From Rheum nobile (lineage: Eukaryota > Streptophyta > Magnoliopsida > Caryophyllales > Polygonaceae), in the NCBI GenBank assembly GCA_027886185.1, contig WOAB01000589.1, positions 7,321,001 to 7,385,000 on the forward strand: 64,000 nucleotides of DNA, written 5' to 3'. The notes beneath the pieces are model-generated. The model saw only the letters and a list, made by a program, of their open reading frames with translations, searched no databases and was not told the origin of the DNA. Below, piece after piece: positions 1-10,409 of this stretch. The first letter of the stretch is position 1, and the number at the start of each line of letters is the position of its first letter. The position numbers and the translations under genes are program-made.

Positions 1-309
1 AACACCAACGGTCCAACTATGTGTCGCCTCCCTTGCTGCCTCAAAATCAGGAGGCCTATTGGCACGCTGTCCAACCCGGGCGACACCAGCAGGCTCGTCA
101 GCCTTAGCGCCCAGCTGTCGGCCGAGAGTGTCCGCGACAACCTGCTCGCTTTCCGCCACAATTTGGTGCTCGTCACTTTGAGCCCTTGGCGGACCCTCCA
201 GGTCGGTTTCATGACCGCCAGGCCCAGCAACCAGTCCAACGCCGAGACGTGAAGGTAAAAATAAAAAAACTTTTATGGCTTATATGATCCTTCTGTCTTT
301 CTTGAGTGG

Positions 310-1290
310 GTGCAGAATACAGAGCACGTGCTGCACCATTTGACTATCCCTGAGCATGAGAAGGTAGATCTCGTGACTCTACATTTTGAGGGAGCTGCAC
401 AGACGTGGTGGCAACGTATTACACAACAACACTACCGGATGGGTTGGGCACCCATTATTGAGTGGCATCAGCTCGTGTACATCATGACTCGGAAGTATGT
501 GCCATCCATTTACAAGGAGCAGATGCGGACTGGGATCGCTCGTGCGTGGCAAGGCACAGATTCGCCTCAGGAGTTCTTCGCTCGCCTCAAGGACATGTAC
601 TTCAAGGCTGGCGTTAGTGTTGCTCCGGGCACCTTGCGCACGAGGTTCATCACTGGGCTTAACCAGCCTATCCAGGATCAGGTTGACGTCCTCCCAATTC
701 GGGACCTCAACAATGTCGTGCACACTGCGCAAAAGTTCTACCTCCAACAACAACGCCAGAGGCAGAGACCATGGCCGTCCACGACACCTTCCAGGTATGG
801 TTCTCGACCCTTTCCTTTGGTTTCAGACACTGACTCTACTCCTACATCTAGTGCACATAGACAGGACCAAAGAAGCACAGGTACTGCGTCTGCTACAGCG
901 CCGCCGAGAACAACCCCGTCTGTTCCTGTTCGCCGCCTACAGCCGCCAATTATAGAGGCCACTCGTGCTGACATAGCGCGCGATATGGAATGTTTCCGGT
1001 GTGGAGGACGAGGACATTACCAGATGAATTGTCCCAATGCGAAGAAGGTCCTCTTCTCCACCCAATCTGCAGGTTATGAGAGTTACGACGACGACGAAGA
1101 TGACGACGTAGAGGAAGCACTTGCAGCTGTCTATACAACCGGTGTTGATGGCTGTGTGGTCAACACTTCTGACCACCATGACGACCAGACATACCACTTC
1201 GCCTTGGTCACACAACGCATTCTGAGCGTCAAGGAAGGCGACCTAGCTGAACAACGGGAGAATTTGTTTCACGCTCGATGCCGCCTTTAG
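310..1290 (+). pseudogene. gag: Gag polyprotein remnant of element A
   Basis: This 326-residue frame carries the retrotransposon Gag core (about residues 20-150, with the W-W and FF/Y pattern of capsid-like domains). A zinc knuckle near residues 228-241 (C-F-R-C-x4-H-x4-C) fits RNA binding during particle assembly, and an acidic stretch follows. The apparent start is only the first ATG after a break: reading upstream in another frame (1-300) gives proline- and glutamine-rich Gag N-terminal sequence, so one indel near 250-290 has split the gene. The frame ends in TAG just before the protease. Confidence 0.8.
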
Positions 1291-1737
1291 AATGCATCGC
1301 TGAGCGTGATCATTGATGGGGGTTCATGCTGCAACATCATCAACGAGAAGGTTGTCCGCCACTTCAACCTTCCGACGACTCCACACCCCACTCCCTATGG
1401 GCTACAGTGGATTTCAGATGGTTTAGGTAACAAAGTATCATAATAGTGTCTTCTTTCCTTTTCTATTGGTCCTTATAGCGATACTGTGCTTTGTGATGTT
1501 ACCGCCATGGACACTACCCACTTGCTTCTGGGCCGTCCATGGTTATATGATCGTCGCGTGCTTCACGACGGGTATTTGAACACTTACATGTTCAATTACC
1601 ACGGGAAGCGCGTGACTCTCTTACCCATGAGTCCGCAGGAAATATTACAGGACCAGGCAGAGCGCCAACGCCATAAGGCACTGGAGGCTGCCAGAGCTAC
1701 GCCTGTAACGACACCACCCGGGGAGAATGCCAAATGA
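1291..1737 (+). pseudogene. Aspartic protease remnant of element A
   Basis: After the Gag stop the same frame gives an I-I-D-G-G-S-C-C-N motif, the catalytic Asp region of plant gypsy retropepsins, followed by a conserved Leu-Pro-Thr-Thr-Pro stretch. The frame then closes near 1440. It resumes at 1486-1737 with L-L-L-G-R-P-W, the conserved C-terminal protease motif. The domain is split by at least one lesion and is probably inactive. Confidence 0.75.
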
Positions 1738-1960
1738 CAACTCGGCCGAGAAAGCGACCGAGTTGTGGCCACAGACGGAAACTCGGCCACCAACTCGACT
1801 GAGTTGTGGCCCGAGTCAGCACACCAGCCAGAAACTCGGCCGAGTTCTGGGTCGGGTCAGGGCAACAGCCGCCAACTCGGCCAGCAACTCGACCGAGTTG
1901 TTGACCGAGTCAGGGGCTGCTCTGGTAACTCGGCCAAGTCTCTTCCCCTTCTTGCGTCTT
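1727..1960 (+). repeat. AACTCGG/CCGAGTT repeat linker between protease and RT
   Basis: The nonamer AACTCGGCC occurs at 1739, 1780, 1833, 1874 and 1928. The spacing alternates 41, 53, 41 and 54 bases, so the unit is a roughly 94-base repeat present about twice. Copies of the complement (CCGAGTT, GAGTTGTGG) lie between them and give many short hairpins. Both overlapping + frames stay open through it. It occupies the variable linker between protease and RT. Confidence 0.75.
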
Positions 1961-2189
1961 CTAGAGGGTCTTCTGCATCGTCAGGTAAGCGTTCTACCCC
2001 TGGAATTACTTTGCGTTTACCCTCTACAGGTTCGAGTGGATTCCCGTCTTCGTCAGCTGCTTCTGCGTCTACCTTACGGGGCATCTGTGAAACTAGAGTT
2101 CTTTTGGCATGTCATAGGGACCTCAAACCGGCACTTCAAGGCAAGTCTGCTTGTTTCCTTCTTATTCCTCGCCTTTGTGCCACTACTAT

Positions 2190-3230
2190 GGTAGAGCCCG
2201 CACTACCGCCTGCTATTTTGTCTGTTTTGCAGGACTTTGAGGATATCATGCCTGACGAGCTTCCGCCAGGTCTGCCTACAGTGCGTGGTATTGAGAACCA
2301 AATAGATTTCATTCCCGGTGCTTCTCTGCCGAACCGCGCTGCCTACAGAGCTTCTCCTGAGGAAACGAAGGAGTTACAACGACATGTCCAAGATCTTTTG
2401 GACAAAGGTGTGGTACGGGAAAGCTTGTGTCCCTGCGCCGTTCCTGTGATTCTGGTGCTGAAGAAGGATGGGACTTGGAGGATGTGTGTGGACTGCCGCG
2501 CCATCAACCAGATCACCATCAAGTACAGACATCCCATTCTGCGCCTCGATGATATGTTGGACGAGCTGCATGGTGCCACCCTATTTTCCAAGATTGATCT
2601 TCGGAGTGACTATCACCAGATTCGTATGAAGGAGGGCGATGAATGAAAGACAGCTTTTAAGACCAAGTATGGTCTCTACGAGTGGCTAGTCATGCCATTT
2701 GGATTGACCAATGCTCCATCGACGTTCATGCGACTCATGAACCATGTGCTATGGTCTTTTTTGGGGAAGTTTGTTGTTGTCTACTTTGATGATATACTTA
2801 TCTTTTCTCGTAGTTTGTCTATACATATTGACCATCTTAGACAGGTATTAGACTGCTTGAGGAAGGAGAGCTTGTATGTCAACAAAGGTAAGTGCGTTTT
2901 CTGCTCTGCATCTATAAATTTCCTTGGCTTTATTGTTTCCATGGATGGCTTACGTGTGGATGACGAGAAGATACGCGTTATCAAGGAGTGGCCTACTCCG
3001 ACTACCCCCACCCAGGTCCGTTCGTTATTAGGGCTGGCCAACTTTTACAGGAGGTTCGTCCGCGACTTCAGCACCATTGCCGCCCCTCTGCACGAGCTGA
3101 CCAAGAAGGCGGCATCCATCACATGGCTTCCGCGACATGATGCTGCTTTTGTCGCCCTGAAGGATTCCCTATGCAGCACGCCTTTGCTGCAGTTGCCTGA
3201 CCAAGAAGGCGGCATCCATCACATTTTATC
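2190..3230 (+). pseudogene. Reverse transcriptase of element A, RNase H missing
   Basis: RT would copy element RNA into DNA in cytoplasmic particles. The fingers and palm are clear: a K-K-D-G-T-W-R-M-C-V-D-Y/C-R block near 2461-2500, S-K-I-D-L-R-S near 2587-2607, M-P-F-G-L-T-N-A-P near 2692-2718, and the catalytic Y-F-D-D box near 2782-2793. A TGA at 2644-2646 replaces a residue in an otherwise continuous frame. The sequence runs through the connection (L-G-L-A-N-F-Y-R-R-F) and then stops making sense near 3190-3235. RNase H and the integrase zinc finger have been deleted there, next to a 28-bp direct repeat. Confidence 0.85.
3097..3224 (+). repeat. 28-bp direct repeat, 100 bp apart, at the RT/IN deletion junction
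   Basis: The same 28 bases (starting CTGACCAAGAAGG) occur at 3097-3124 and 3197-3224, exactly 100 bases apart. The second copy ends where RT sequence ends and integrase sequence soon begins. This looks like a template-switch or repair scar at the edge of the missing RNase H segment. Confidence 0.8.
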
Positions 3231-3236
3231 ACCGGG

Positions 3237-3803
3237 TTGCCTATGTCTCGGCGTGGTAGAGATTGCATTTTTGTAGTGGTCGACAGGTTCTCTAAGATGG
3301 CACACTTTATTGCCTGTAAGAACACCAATAATGCTACGGATATCGCTGGATTATTTTTTGAGCATGTGGTGCGCTTGCATGGGGTCCCTAAAACTATTGT
3401 TAGTGATAGGGATACCAAATTTGTGGGCCATTTCTGGAGAATCTTATGGGAGAAGCTAGGCACCAAGCTTTTATTTTCTACTAGCTATCACCCACAGACG
3501 GATGGTCAGACGGAGGTGACCAACCGTACCTTGGGAGCCCTCCTTCGGACGGTTCTCAAGGCGAACCCACGAAGGTGGGAGGACTTACTTGCTACAGTTG
3601 AGTTTTCCTATAACAGGTCCAGGCACTCCGCGACAAAGCTGACCCCTTTCGAGGTCGTCTATGGAAGGAATCCGCTGACGCCGCTGGACATGACGCCATA
3701 CCCGCTGCAGGATCAGGAGAACATTGATGCTGGCAAGTTGGCTGAGCATATTCAGGAGCTATACAGGAGGACACGTACCCAGCTGGAGCGGCATGCACTA
3801 TAG
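3237..3803 (+). pseudogene. Integrase core of element A
   Basis: Integrase would insert the element copy into the genome. The frame shows the DDE core: V-V-V-D-R-F-S-K near 3273-3296 (first Asp), I-V-S-D-R-D near 3398-3415 (second Asp), and the S-Y-H-P-Q-T-D-G-Q-T-E block near 3484-3516 (Glu). The N-terminal zinc finger is absent because of the deletion just upstream. The frame closes with TAG at 3801-3803. The C-terminal part continues in another frame from about 3837. Confidence 0.85.
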
Positions 3804-3836
3804 TACGCATCCCAGAAGAACAAGGGCAGACGATGA

Positions 3837-4340
3837 TTGATCTTCACCACGGGCGACTTGGTTTGGCTTCACTTGCGGAAGGAGCGATTCCCTTCCGTCC
3901 GTAAGTCTAAGCTCGACCAACGGGGTGATGGTCCATTCAAAGTCGTCAAGGCCATTGGCGACAACGCCTATCAACTCGAGCTCCCAGACAAGTATGGGGT
4001 GCATCCGACGTTCAACGTCGCTGACTTAGCACCATATGTTGAGCCTGAGTATGATGAGGGTGAAGCGGGGACGCTTCACACTCATGTGGGGGAGGGTGAT
4101 GTGACCCAGTCCTCCATGTCAGCTACAGAGGAGGAAGACGCCATGCGACTTCCACCTACGGGTCCGATCACCCGTTCCAGAGTGAAGAGTGTCCAAGCAG
4201 CGACACAATCCTTGGTGACCAGACTTGTAGCCAGTCACAGCCAGATCACTACAGCGCCCGAGCTTCTGTGTCTTGTCAGCTTAACCGTGATTGACTCCTC
4301 TACAGTTATATCCAGTTCGAGCGAGACATTACTTGTTTAG
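3837..4340 (+). pseudogene. Integrase C-terminal tail of element A, running into the LTR
   Basis: The frame begins with a G-D-L-V-W-L-H-L-R-K-E-R-F-P motif and a K-L-D-x-R-G-D-G-P-F-K-V block, the usual C-terminal domain of gypsy integrases. It lies in a different frame from the core, so at least one indel separates them. The last 80 or so codons run across the purine tract and into the 3' LTR. Their T-G-P-I-T-R-S-R segment is typical of pol C-termini. No chromodomain was recognised. Confidence 0.7.
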
Positions 4341-4559
4341 TACGTTATATAAACATTATTTCTATTTTTAATAGTTGCTATTTCTGGGTGGTTTCCATTT
4401 ATGTTAAATAGGCCGCCATATTTAGTAATTAGAGAGTCTGGCCCATTAGGCCCACTCCCTAGTATAAATAGGTACTCTTGTCTTCCTTTTTGGGTTACGT
4501 CGAAATAGAGCTTTGTTTTCCAGTCGAGTAATCTCCTGAAAACCCGGGCCCTGACGTCA
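4097..4559 (+). repeat. 3' LTR of element A (proposed)
   Basis: A purine tract (TGGGGGAGGG, 4087-4096) is followed by TGATGTGACC, the same start as the LTR of element C on the other strand. The proposed end is TGACGTCA at 4552-4559, giving TG...CA ends and a length of 463 bases. A TATA-like motif lies at about 4461-4470. The partner LTR is outside the window, so the limits rest on signals alone. Confidence 0.6.
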
Positions 4560-4942
4560 CAAAATTAACGCGTTCCTAATCGAACTATACTGGCGCGTTA
4601 ATTCGGTTACCGATCTATCCAGTTACTATACGCAATCCCGCACAAGAACTAACCCTAGTTCTTGTCTCCCCACAAACCCTAGCAGCCGCCGCACCCTCAT
4701 TTCACTCTCACGGCCACCACCCTCACTGCCACCGCTCCGCCGCCGCTCGTTCCTCCCTGCCTTCCGCCGCGCCTCCTCCGACACCGCCGGTCACTTCCCC
4801 ATCGATGACCATCTCTTCCGAACTCCTCCACAGTTCACTGCATCCGAACACCCCTCCAATCCTTTCCGAAGAGTTTGTTCGCCCCAATACGCATTCAAGC
4901 GATCCTTGACAACGATTTGTGGTCTTTCCATCGGACAAGGTC
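4560..4942. other. GC-rich unassigned segment between elements A and B
   Basis: It starts with a short AT-containing stretch, then from about 4675 becomes C-rich (CCGCCGC, CCACCACCCTC). One + frame is open from about 4675 to 4930 and reads like an arginine- and proline-rich organelle-targeting N-terminus, but no family was recognised. It may be a host exon caught between two elements, or the remains of the missing 5' part of copia B. Confidence 0.3.
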
Positions 4943-5618
4943 ACATCACATAGGATCCATCATGTATGCAATGACTTGTACTCGCCTAGATGTTGCGTTT
5001 GCTTTGAGCATGTGTAGCAGGTACCAATCAAACCTGGGTGATGCACATTGGTGTGCAACCAAGAACATCCTGAAGTACTTACGAAGGACTAGGGATGATC
5101 TCTTGACATTTGGAGGTGATGACGAGCTGATCGTCAAGGGCTATACTGATGCGAGTTTCCAGACAGACATAGATGATTTTGAATCTCAGTCTGGATACGT
5201 CTTCATTTTGAATGGAGGAGCCGTCAACTGGAAGAGCTCGAAGCAAGGGACAGTACCAGATTCTACAACGGAGGCAGAATACATTGTTGTTGGTGAAGCG
5301 GCTAAGGAGGCTGTCTGGATTAGGCAGTTCATAGCTGAGCTCGGTGTCATTCCTAGCACTACTAGAGCCATTGACGTCTATTGTGACAACAATGGCGCCA
5401 TTTCTCAAGCCAAAGAACCTAGCTCTAGCTCCAAGTCCAGACACGTTCTGCGGAAGTATCACTTGATCATACATATCATTGATAGAGGTGATGTGAGGAT
5501 GTGCAAGGTGCACACAGACGACAACATTGCAGATCCTTTGACCAAGCCCATGTCTAGGCCCAAGCATGACAGTCACACTCAGGCCAAGGGACTCAGACAC
5601 ATTAGAGAGTTCTTTTGA
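4943..5618 (+). pseudogene. Copia RT C-terminus and RNase H, element B
   Basis: The frame is open to TGA at 5616-5618. It holds G-S-I-M-Y-A-M near 4951 (end of the RT connection), then RNase H with Y-T-D-A-S (first Asp), T-T-E-A-E-Y (Glu) and Y-C-D-N-N-G-A (Asp), and the closing D-N-I-A-D-P-L-T-K-P motif. These residues would degrade the RNA strand of the RNA-DNA hybrid during reverse transcription. The domain looks intact but has no upstream polymerase. The first ATG (4875) lies in unrelated sequence and is not meaningful. Confidence 0.85.
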
Positions 5619-6166
5619 GACATTGTTTGTTTTATGATAAATCTTGTTTATTGTTATTACAGACATTTATGCTTGACTTATATATATGAATTTCATATTA
5701 TTATTTAATCATTGCTTGGGATTAGATAAAGTATCCAAATAATTTAATAGTTATCAAATGGGCTCATCAAAACTGTTTTGGTGAATGAAACCCCATTAAG
5801 TGAACTGAAATTATAAAATTATTAGAAATCCATGGTCTAAGTTGTTAACTTGGATACAAATGACTTAATCAAAAGACCATATGTGAGATTGATTGATAAC
5901 ACCGGGTTTCATGTGTTATAGGGACATGGAGATGTCTAATCGATTACATAGATGTGTATACCGATATGCATCAGACAGACCTACCTTAGGACTCCTCAAG
6001 GTTTTATTGTGGAGTTCTAGGATTATTCATGATTAGTGAGTTCCTTAGACATGAGTATGATATAGTTATCATTTGACTGCTGGTATGTCTTTGACGCTGT
6101 CAAACGCTGACCGTAATAGGCAGTTATAAATGCAGTGACTGGGATTGCCAAAAGTTGAGTGGGAGC
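5619..6166 (+). other. 3' untranslated region and polypurine tract of copia B
   Basis: About 540 AT-rich bases with no frame separate RNase H from the LTR. The purine-rich run GAGTGGGAG ending at 6166 sits directly before the LTR start and is the likely plus-strand primer. Confidence 0.6.
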
Positions 6167-7111
6167 TGTAGTCTTACAAGATTAAATATGTCCTCCTATT
6201 CCATGTATACAATAATACATTTGGAAAGGATTAGTGTCTCGGCCACTTGAAGAGAGAGAACTGTGAAAACGCATGGCCATGCTCGGATGGATTATTAGTA
6301 ATCATCCGTACTAACAGTTTGATCTCAAGAGTTCAAGAAACATATTTGACGGTAAAGATGAGTTTCATCATATAGTTAGATAAGACACTTTGCGACAAAA
6401 GAATTTTAACATTGCACACTTGTTTTAAGGATAAGTGAGAGATTGAAGGAATTGTGTCCTTTAATCAAAGGTGCAATTACTGATTATGAAGTGGGACCGT
6501 TTATAGAGATATTTAATCTGGTGATTTTAGGTAGTCATAGTGCTTTGATAGAAGCCAACTATGATTTATAGACTATATGTTATAAAGTATGTCATAAAGT
6601 CTATTGCTATTATTACCGGGTCCTACGAGGTCACACCCTTAGAGTTTGGACTGGATCAGTCTATTGGGAGACATATTATATAAAGTATATAATATAAAGT
6701 TATATAGGATATAACTTGGGAGATAAGGATTGTTAATAATAAAGTGTTATTACTAATAATAAAAGAAATACTTATTTAGGAAATAAGATATCTACACCTG
6801 GTATTATAAAAGGAGGGCTTTCTAAGAGAAAACCCGAATCCCACAATTTGACCAAGGTTGTCGTACATCTCCCCTCTCTCCCTTCGTTCGCCTTCGTTCC
6901 TCGCTCTAGCAACCGAGTCCCAGGCGATCCAGATCCAAGCTCGGAGTCACACGTGAGGCTCTATTCTCTCCATTCCAACAGGTTGTAACACGCATCAAAA
7001 GGTATTTAATTCTTCCTATCTATGATCTATTTGGTTTATGCATGAGATCCTTGGTTAGATGTTAGGAAATCGTTTCCTGAAATTCCGCTTTACGCGTCTA
7101 AAATCCCTACA
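6167..7111 (+). repeat. 3' LTR of copia B
   Basis: The LTR starts TGTAG after the purine tract and ends CTACA, giving perfect five-base inverted ends and a length of 945 bases. A TATA-like element (TTATAAAAGG) lies at about 6803-6812. No second copy exists in the window. Confidence 0.65.
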
Positions 7112-7927
7112 GGTTGTACTCGGTGCAAGGCAGGCTCTTAGTCGTCTCCAAACGCAAGGGCTCACGACACCCAGATTCCAGAATTCTGGACTGACTTCCA
7201 CGGGGTCGTTCTCTCGGATCCGACCTCCAAATTGGGTGATTCCAAAACGGGGAGATAGATATGGAAGTCTAGTTTAAGCCCTCCAAATGTTAGAATTAAA
7301 GGACCCGGTAATCAATAGTTATGTTGATTTTTATGAGGCGTCACAAAGAGTTCCGTGAAGGAATTCCGCGAGATGAGTTGTTTGGATAGGGTTCGTGAAG
7401 GGAAGATGGATGGTGATGGATATTCTCACTTCTTGGCTGGATGTGACTCACCAATCAAGAAGAAGAGATAGTCGACCCCTAGAGATACTACACACTCAAG
7501 GGAATCAACAAGAATGGATTTGATATGACTCACAAAGCAAGATCCTTGATGTTACTCACAAGGAAGAGATGAAGAGAGAGAGCTTTTCTGATGAACCAGC
7601 AACTGTTTTGATCTCCAAATGAATGTGTCTTCTAATGTGCCTCACATCAGCCTTTTATATGGCAAGGAAAATAGAGGAAAATAAGACACAAGCAAAGAAA
7701 ATCCAAGAAAGAAATTACAAGACATGGCCGGCGGCCCATTAGTCTTTCCTAGGCTTAAAACAAGCTTAACATAAGTCTAAAAATGTCATGAAATAAAATC
7801 AACTTGAAGCAACATAATTCACGTGCTCGGACGCGCCACCTTAAGGTTGATTACTTCATTATCTTGATCTTGGTTAACAGAGATATCTAGGCTTGCTTGG
7901 CTCATTTGATGGGACATGGTCACATCA
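7112..7927 (-). repeat. 3' LTR of element C, outer 19 bases missing
   Basis: It aligns along its length with 11563-12388, differing by scattered substitutions and a shorter GA run. On the - strand it starts TGATGTGACC (7927). The far end, TGATGTAGG... in the other copy, has been replaced by the end of copia B. Confidence 0.88.
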
Positions 7928-8448
7928 TCCTCCCTCTCTTGAAAGGGATTCGACCTCGAATCCAGCTCGTTAAGGTCTTCATCTTCCTCCACCAATGAAT
8001 GAACCAAATCAACCACATTAAGGACACCATGATCTCCAGGCTCAAAGGGAACCTCTTCGTTGTCCAGCTTGGAATGGCCCACAATTGTCTCTCCTTCACC
8101 TGAAATCAAAGCACTAGAAGCTCCATGCAACTCCACAACTTGGTCATTAAACAGGTTAGTAATATAAGATGCATCATGAAGTGGAGAACATGCAATAAAA
8201 TCTGATTCCTTAAAGGCCCCATCCACAACAACAAAGGCAAAGTCCCTCCCTCTCTTAGGCCTAGGGACTTCCTTTGGCTTAGCCAAGAGCATGTGATTGA
8301 AAGCACCCCTTTTGCTTCCAATGGCCAGCTTTTTACCTTTGGCTTGCTCTTTGCTTTGTGGTGACTCCCTTTGTTTCTTAGCCATATGGTCAGCCATAAT
8401 CTCATAGGGAGTCATAGGGTGGAGAGTAAATATCTTGCCATTCATCAT
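7819..8448 (-). pseudogene. Protease tail fused to an integrase-core remnant, element C
   Basis: This 209-residue frame starts in the post-protease linker (H-P-M-T-P-Y-E-I), then jumps in frame to integrase-like sequence with R-G-R-D-F-A-F-V-V-V-D, the first catalytic Asp region. The DRFSK motif is altered to D-G-A-F-K, and the second Asp box reads I-S-G-E-G, so catalysis is lost. The frame continues through a C-terminal D-S-R-S-N-P-F segment and across the purine tract into the LTR. The whole of RT and RNase H has been removed without breaking the frame. The product, if made, would not be an integrase. Confidence 0.75.
7928..7940 (-). promoter_or_regulatory. Polypurine tract of element C
   Basis: On the - strand this reads AAGAGAGGGAGGA directly before the 3' LTR start. 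It is also coding: it specifies the last acidic residues of the pol frame, which then runs into the LTR, as in element F. Confidence 0.8.
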
Positions 8449-8496
8449 GAAACGATACTCATTAGAGACCCCTTGATGAATGACACCTCTATCATA

Positions 8497-8745
8497 TTAC
8501 CAAGGTCTACCTAGGAGGAGATGGCATGCAGTCATGGGTAATATATCACACACAACTTCATCCTCATATCCCCCTATAGCAAATGAAATGATGGCTTGGT
8601 CCTTGACCTTAAGAGGAGTGTCGGAATTCAGCCAACATAAGGTGTAGGGTTGAGGGTGGGGAGTAGTAGGTAGATTGAATCTACTTACTACTTCTTGTTC
8701 AATGATATTGCAACATGACCCACCATCAATGATGACACTACACAC
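8497..8745 (-). pseudogene. Aspartic protease of element C
   Basis: The frame holds V-I-I-D-G-G-S-C-C-N (catalytic Asp loop, near residue 7) and ends at L-L-L-G-R-P-W, the conserved closing motif of plant gypsy retropepsins. It would process Gag. The next codon after Trp is a stop, so the link to 7819-8448 is broken. Upstream, a zinc-knuckle segment at about 8958-9003 is separated from it by stops. Confidence 0.75.
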
Positions 8746-8957
8746 TTTCCCCTTAATGGTGCACCTTGTGTGAAAGAGGGTCTCACGTTAAGTAGGCACA
8801 CTAGGACTTTCTGAGGCGATCAATGTCTTTTTTACCAAAAAACATTCACCCTCGGCTGCCATCACATGTAGCTCTTCGACCTTCTCTCCCTCCTCAACAA
8901 CTTCTTCTTACCACTCATCCTCGGACTCATAATCCCCTAGAGTGTTAAGATGAACTT

Positions 8958-10361
8958 GCCTCTTAGAGGGGCATTCCTTGGCCATATGCCCTCTTCCAAG
9001 GCACTTAAAGCACTTGAGATCTCAAGCTCGGCCCTCCCCCTCTTGTGGTTGGGGTTGAGGCTGAATTTGAGCGTCTCTCTTAGGCTGACTTTGTGGGTCA
9101 AACCTAGGCTCTAGGCGTCTTAGAATAGCTTGGGGAGCACTACCATTGGTTTTCCATGGTCGTGGGCTTGCATCTTGGGGCGCCTTTGAGGGAGATTCTT
9201 GTACACATGGTTAGTGTAATGAAGAACCTCTTCAATAGGAGTCCTTCGTATAAAATTTTGCATGTTCACCACAGCCCTAAGGTCCGGATGTAATCTATTG
9301 ATGAACTTAGAAATAAGATAACCCTTGAGAAATTTAAGTCTGGACCTAAAGACCAAAGTCCTTAGCTCCTTATAAAATTCATCCGGGGTCTTATTTCCTT
9401 GTCTCAATTGCTCAAGCCGAGCATGGACTCTCTCATTATAGTCATCCGGCACAAACCGGCTTCTCAAGGCATCCTTGAGCTCTTCCCAAGTCTCAATTTA
9501 GGGATAGCCTCTATAGGTCATAACCTCCTTGTCCTCTAGCCACCAATGGTAAGCAAAGTCAACAAACTTGATTGAGGCTATAGCTACTCGTTGAGCATCC
9601 GAGTAGTTATAGAACTCAAAAATTTGCTCGGTCTTTTGCTCCCAATCTAGATAGGAATCTACCTCACATGTACCTCTAAAAGGCTGAACTTCAAGCTTGA
9701 TTCCATGATGAGGTAGGCGGCCTAGATGATCTCCATACTCATCCTCGTAGGCCACACGTTGAGCTTGAAAGGTCGGCCTCGGCACTGGAATAGGGCCACG
9801 GCCAAAGCCACGGCCGGTCTGGATTCTCCTCGGCAACAAGGGCGGCGGGCTCCGGGGTTGGTAGAAGTCGGCCTGAAGTGGTGGCTGGCCTCTCCCTCCA
9901 TAATCTGCATGGTTAGTTCGCAAGGGAGGAATAGGAAGTAGACTGGAAGACACATGAAATTCAGAGTTCATACCTTGGCTCTTCCGGGGAATTCTTTGGC
10001 CGTCTCTATGGGTGGAAACAAGAGGCACGTGGGCGGTAGTAGGCTCATGGAGGGACAGCCTTAATAGATCTTGAGAAATGCCTCCATGAGTGCCTCCTTC
10101 GGCTGCGTAGGAATTGGAAGAGGCACCGACTTTTTGGCCTCCACTTAGTCGAGCACTTGCTTGGACTTGTTCCCACTTGGACTCCATGCTCCTCATGAAA
10201 GACACTTGATCTTCCCTCATGACTTGGATTTGTTGATTCACCCGGGCATCCGTATCTTCCTTGTTTGCTCGGATGGCTTGGAGGAGTGTCTCCAAAGTAA
10301 TGGGTGAGCCGGTTGGACTCTCTTCATTTAAAGGACCCTTGTCCTTGTTTTGGCCATCCAT
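8958..10361 (-). pseudogene. gag: Gag of element C, with in-frame stops
   Basis: The likely start is the ATG at 10361, which begins M-D-G-Q-N-K and gives the N-terminal disordered part. An arginine/proline-rich stretch follows, then the capsid-like Gag core (about 9720-9120: W-E-Q-K-T-E-Q-I-F, then R-S-R-F-V-P-D-D-Y and Q-L-R-Q-G-N-K). It ends with a zinc knuckle (C-F-K-C-x4-H-x4-C, near 8958-9003). A TAA near 9497 interrupts the core but the frame is the same on both sides. Further stops lie near 9118 and before the knuckle. The core resembles that of element F. Confidence 0.8.
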
Positions 10362-10409
10362 TGGACATGATCTTGTCATAGAAAGCAACATAAGACAGCC
10401 AAGCAACAA

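Larger units (their letters stand above)
1..4559 (+). mobile_element. Ty3/gypsy retrotransposon A, 5' end outside window, decayed
   Basis: The order along the + strand is Gag, retroviral-type aspartic protease, reverse transcriptase, integrase core, integrase tail and 3' LTR, which is the gypsy order. The 5' LTR and Gag start lie left of base 1. The frame is broken several times: a slip in an A-rich run near 250-290, a stop at 1288-1290 after Gag, a stop near 1440, and a TGA at 2644-2646 inside RT. RNase H and the zinc-binding N-terminus of integrase are missing. A purine tract (4087-4096) precedes the LTR. The element cannot be autonomous. Its protease and LTR start resemble those of element C, so the two look related. 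Confidence 0.85.
4943..7111 (+). mobile_element. Ty1/copia element B, 5'-truncated, with 3' LTR
   Basis: Only the end of RT, RNase H, a 3' untranslated stretch and one LTR remain. Gag, protease, integrase and the catalytic part of RT are absent. The left edge is abrupt at about 4943. The right edge (CCCTACA at 7111) abuts the LTR of element C, which lacks its first 19 bases at this point. B therefore probably inserted into the end of C and later lost its own 5' part. Confidence 0.75.

Noticed and set aside
1727..2194. 155-residue + frame overlapping the protease-RT linker
   Set aside because: It overlaps the in-frame linker leading to RT and is open because of the AACTCGG repeat; no domain seen.
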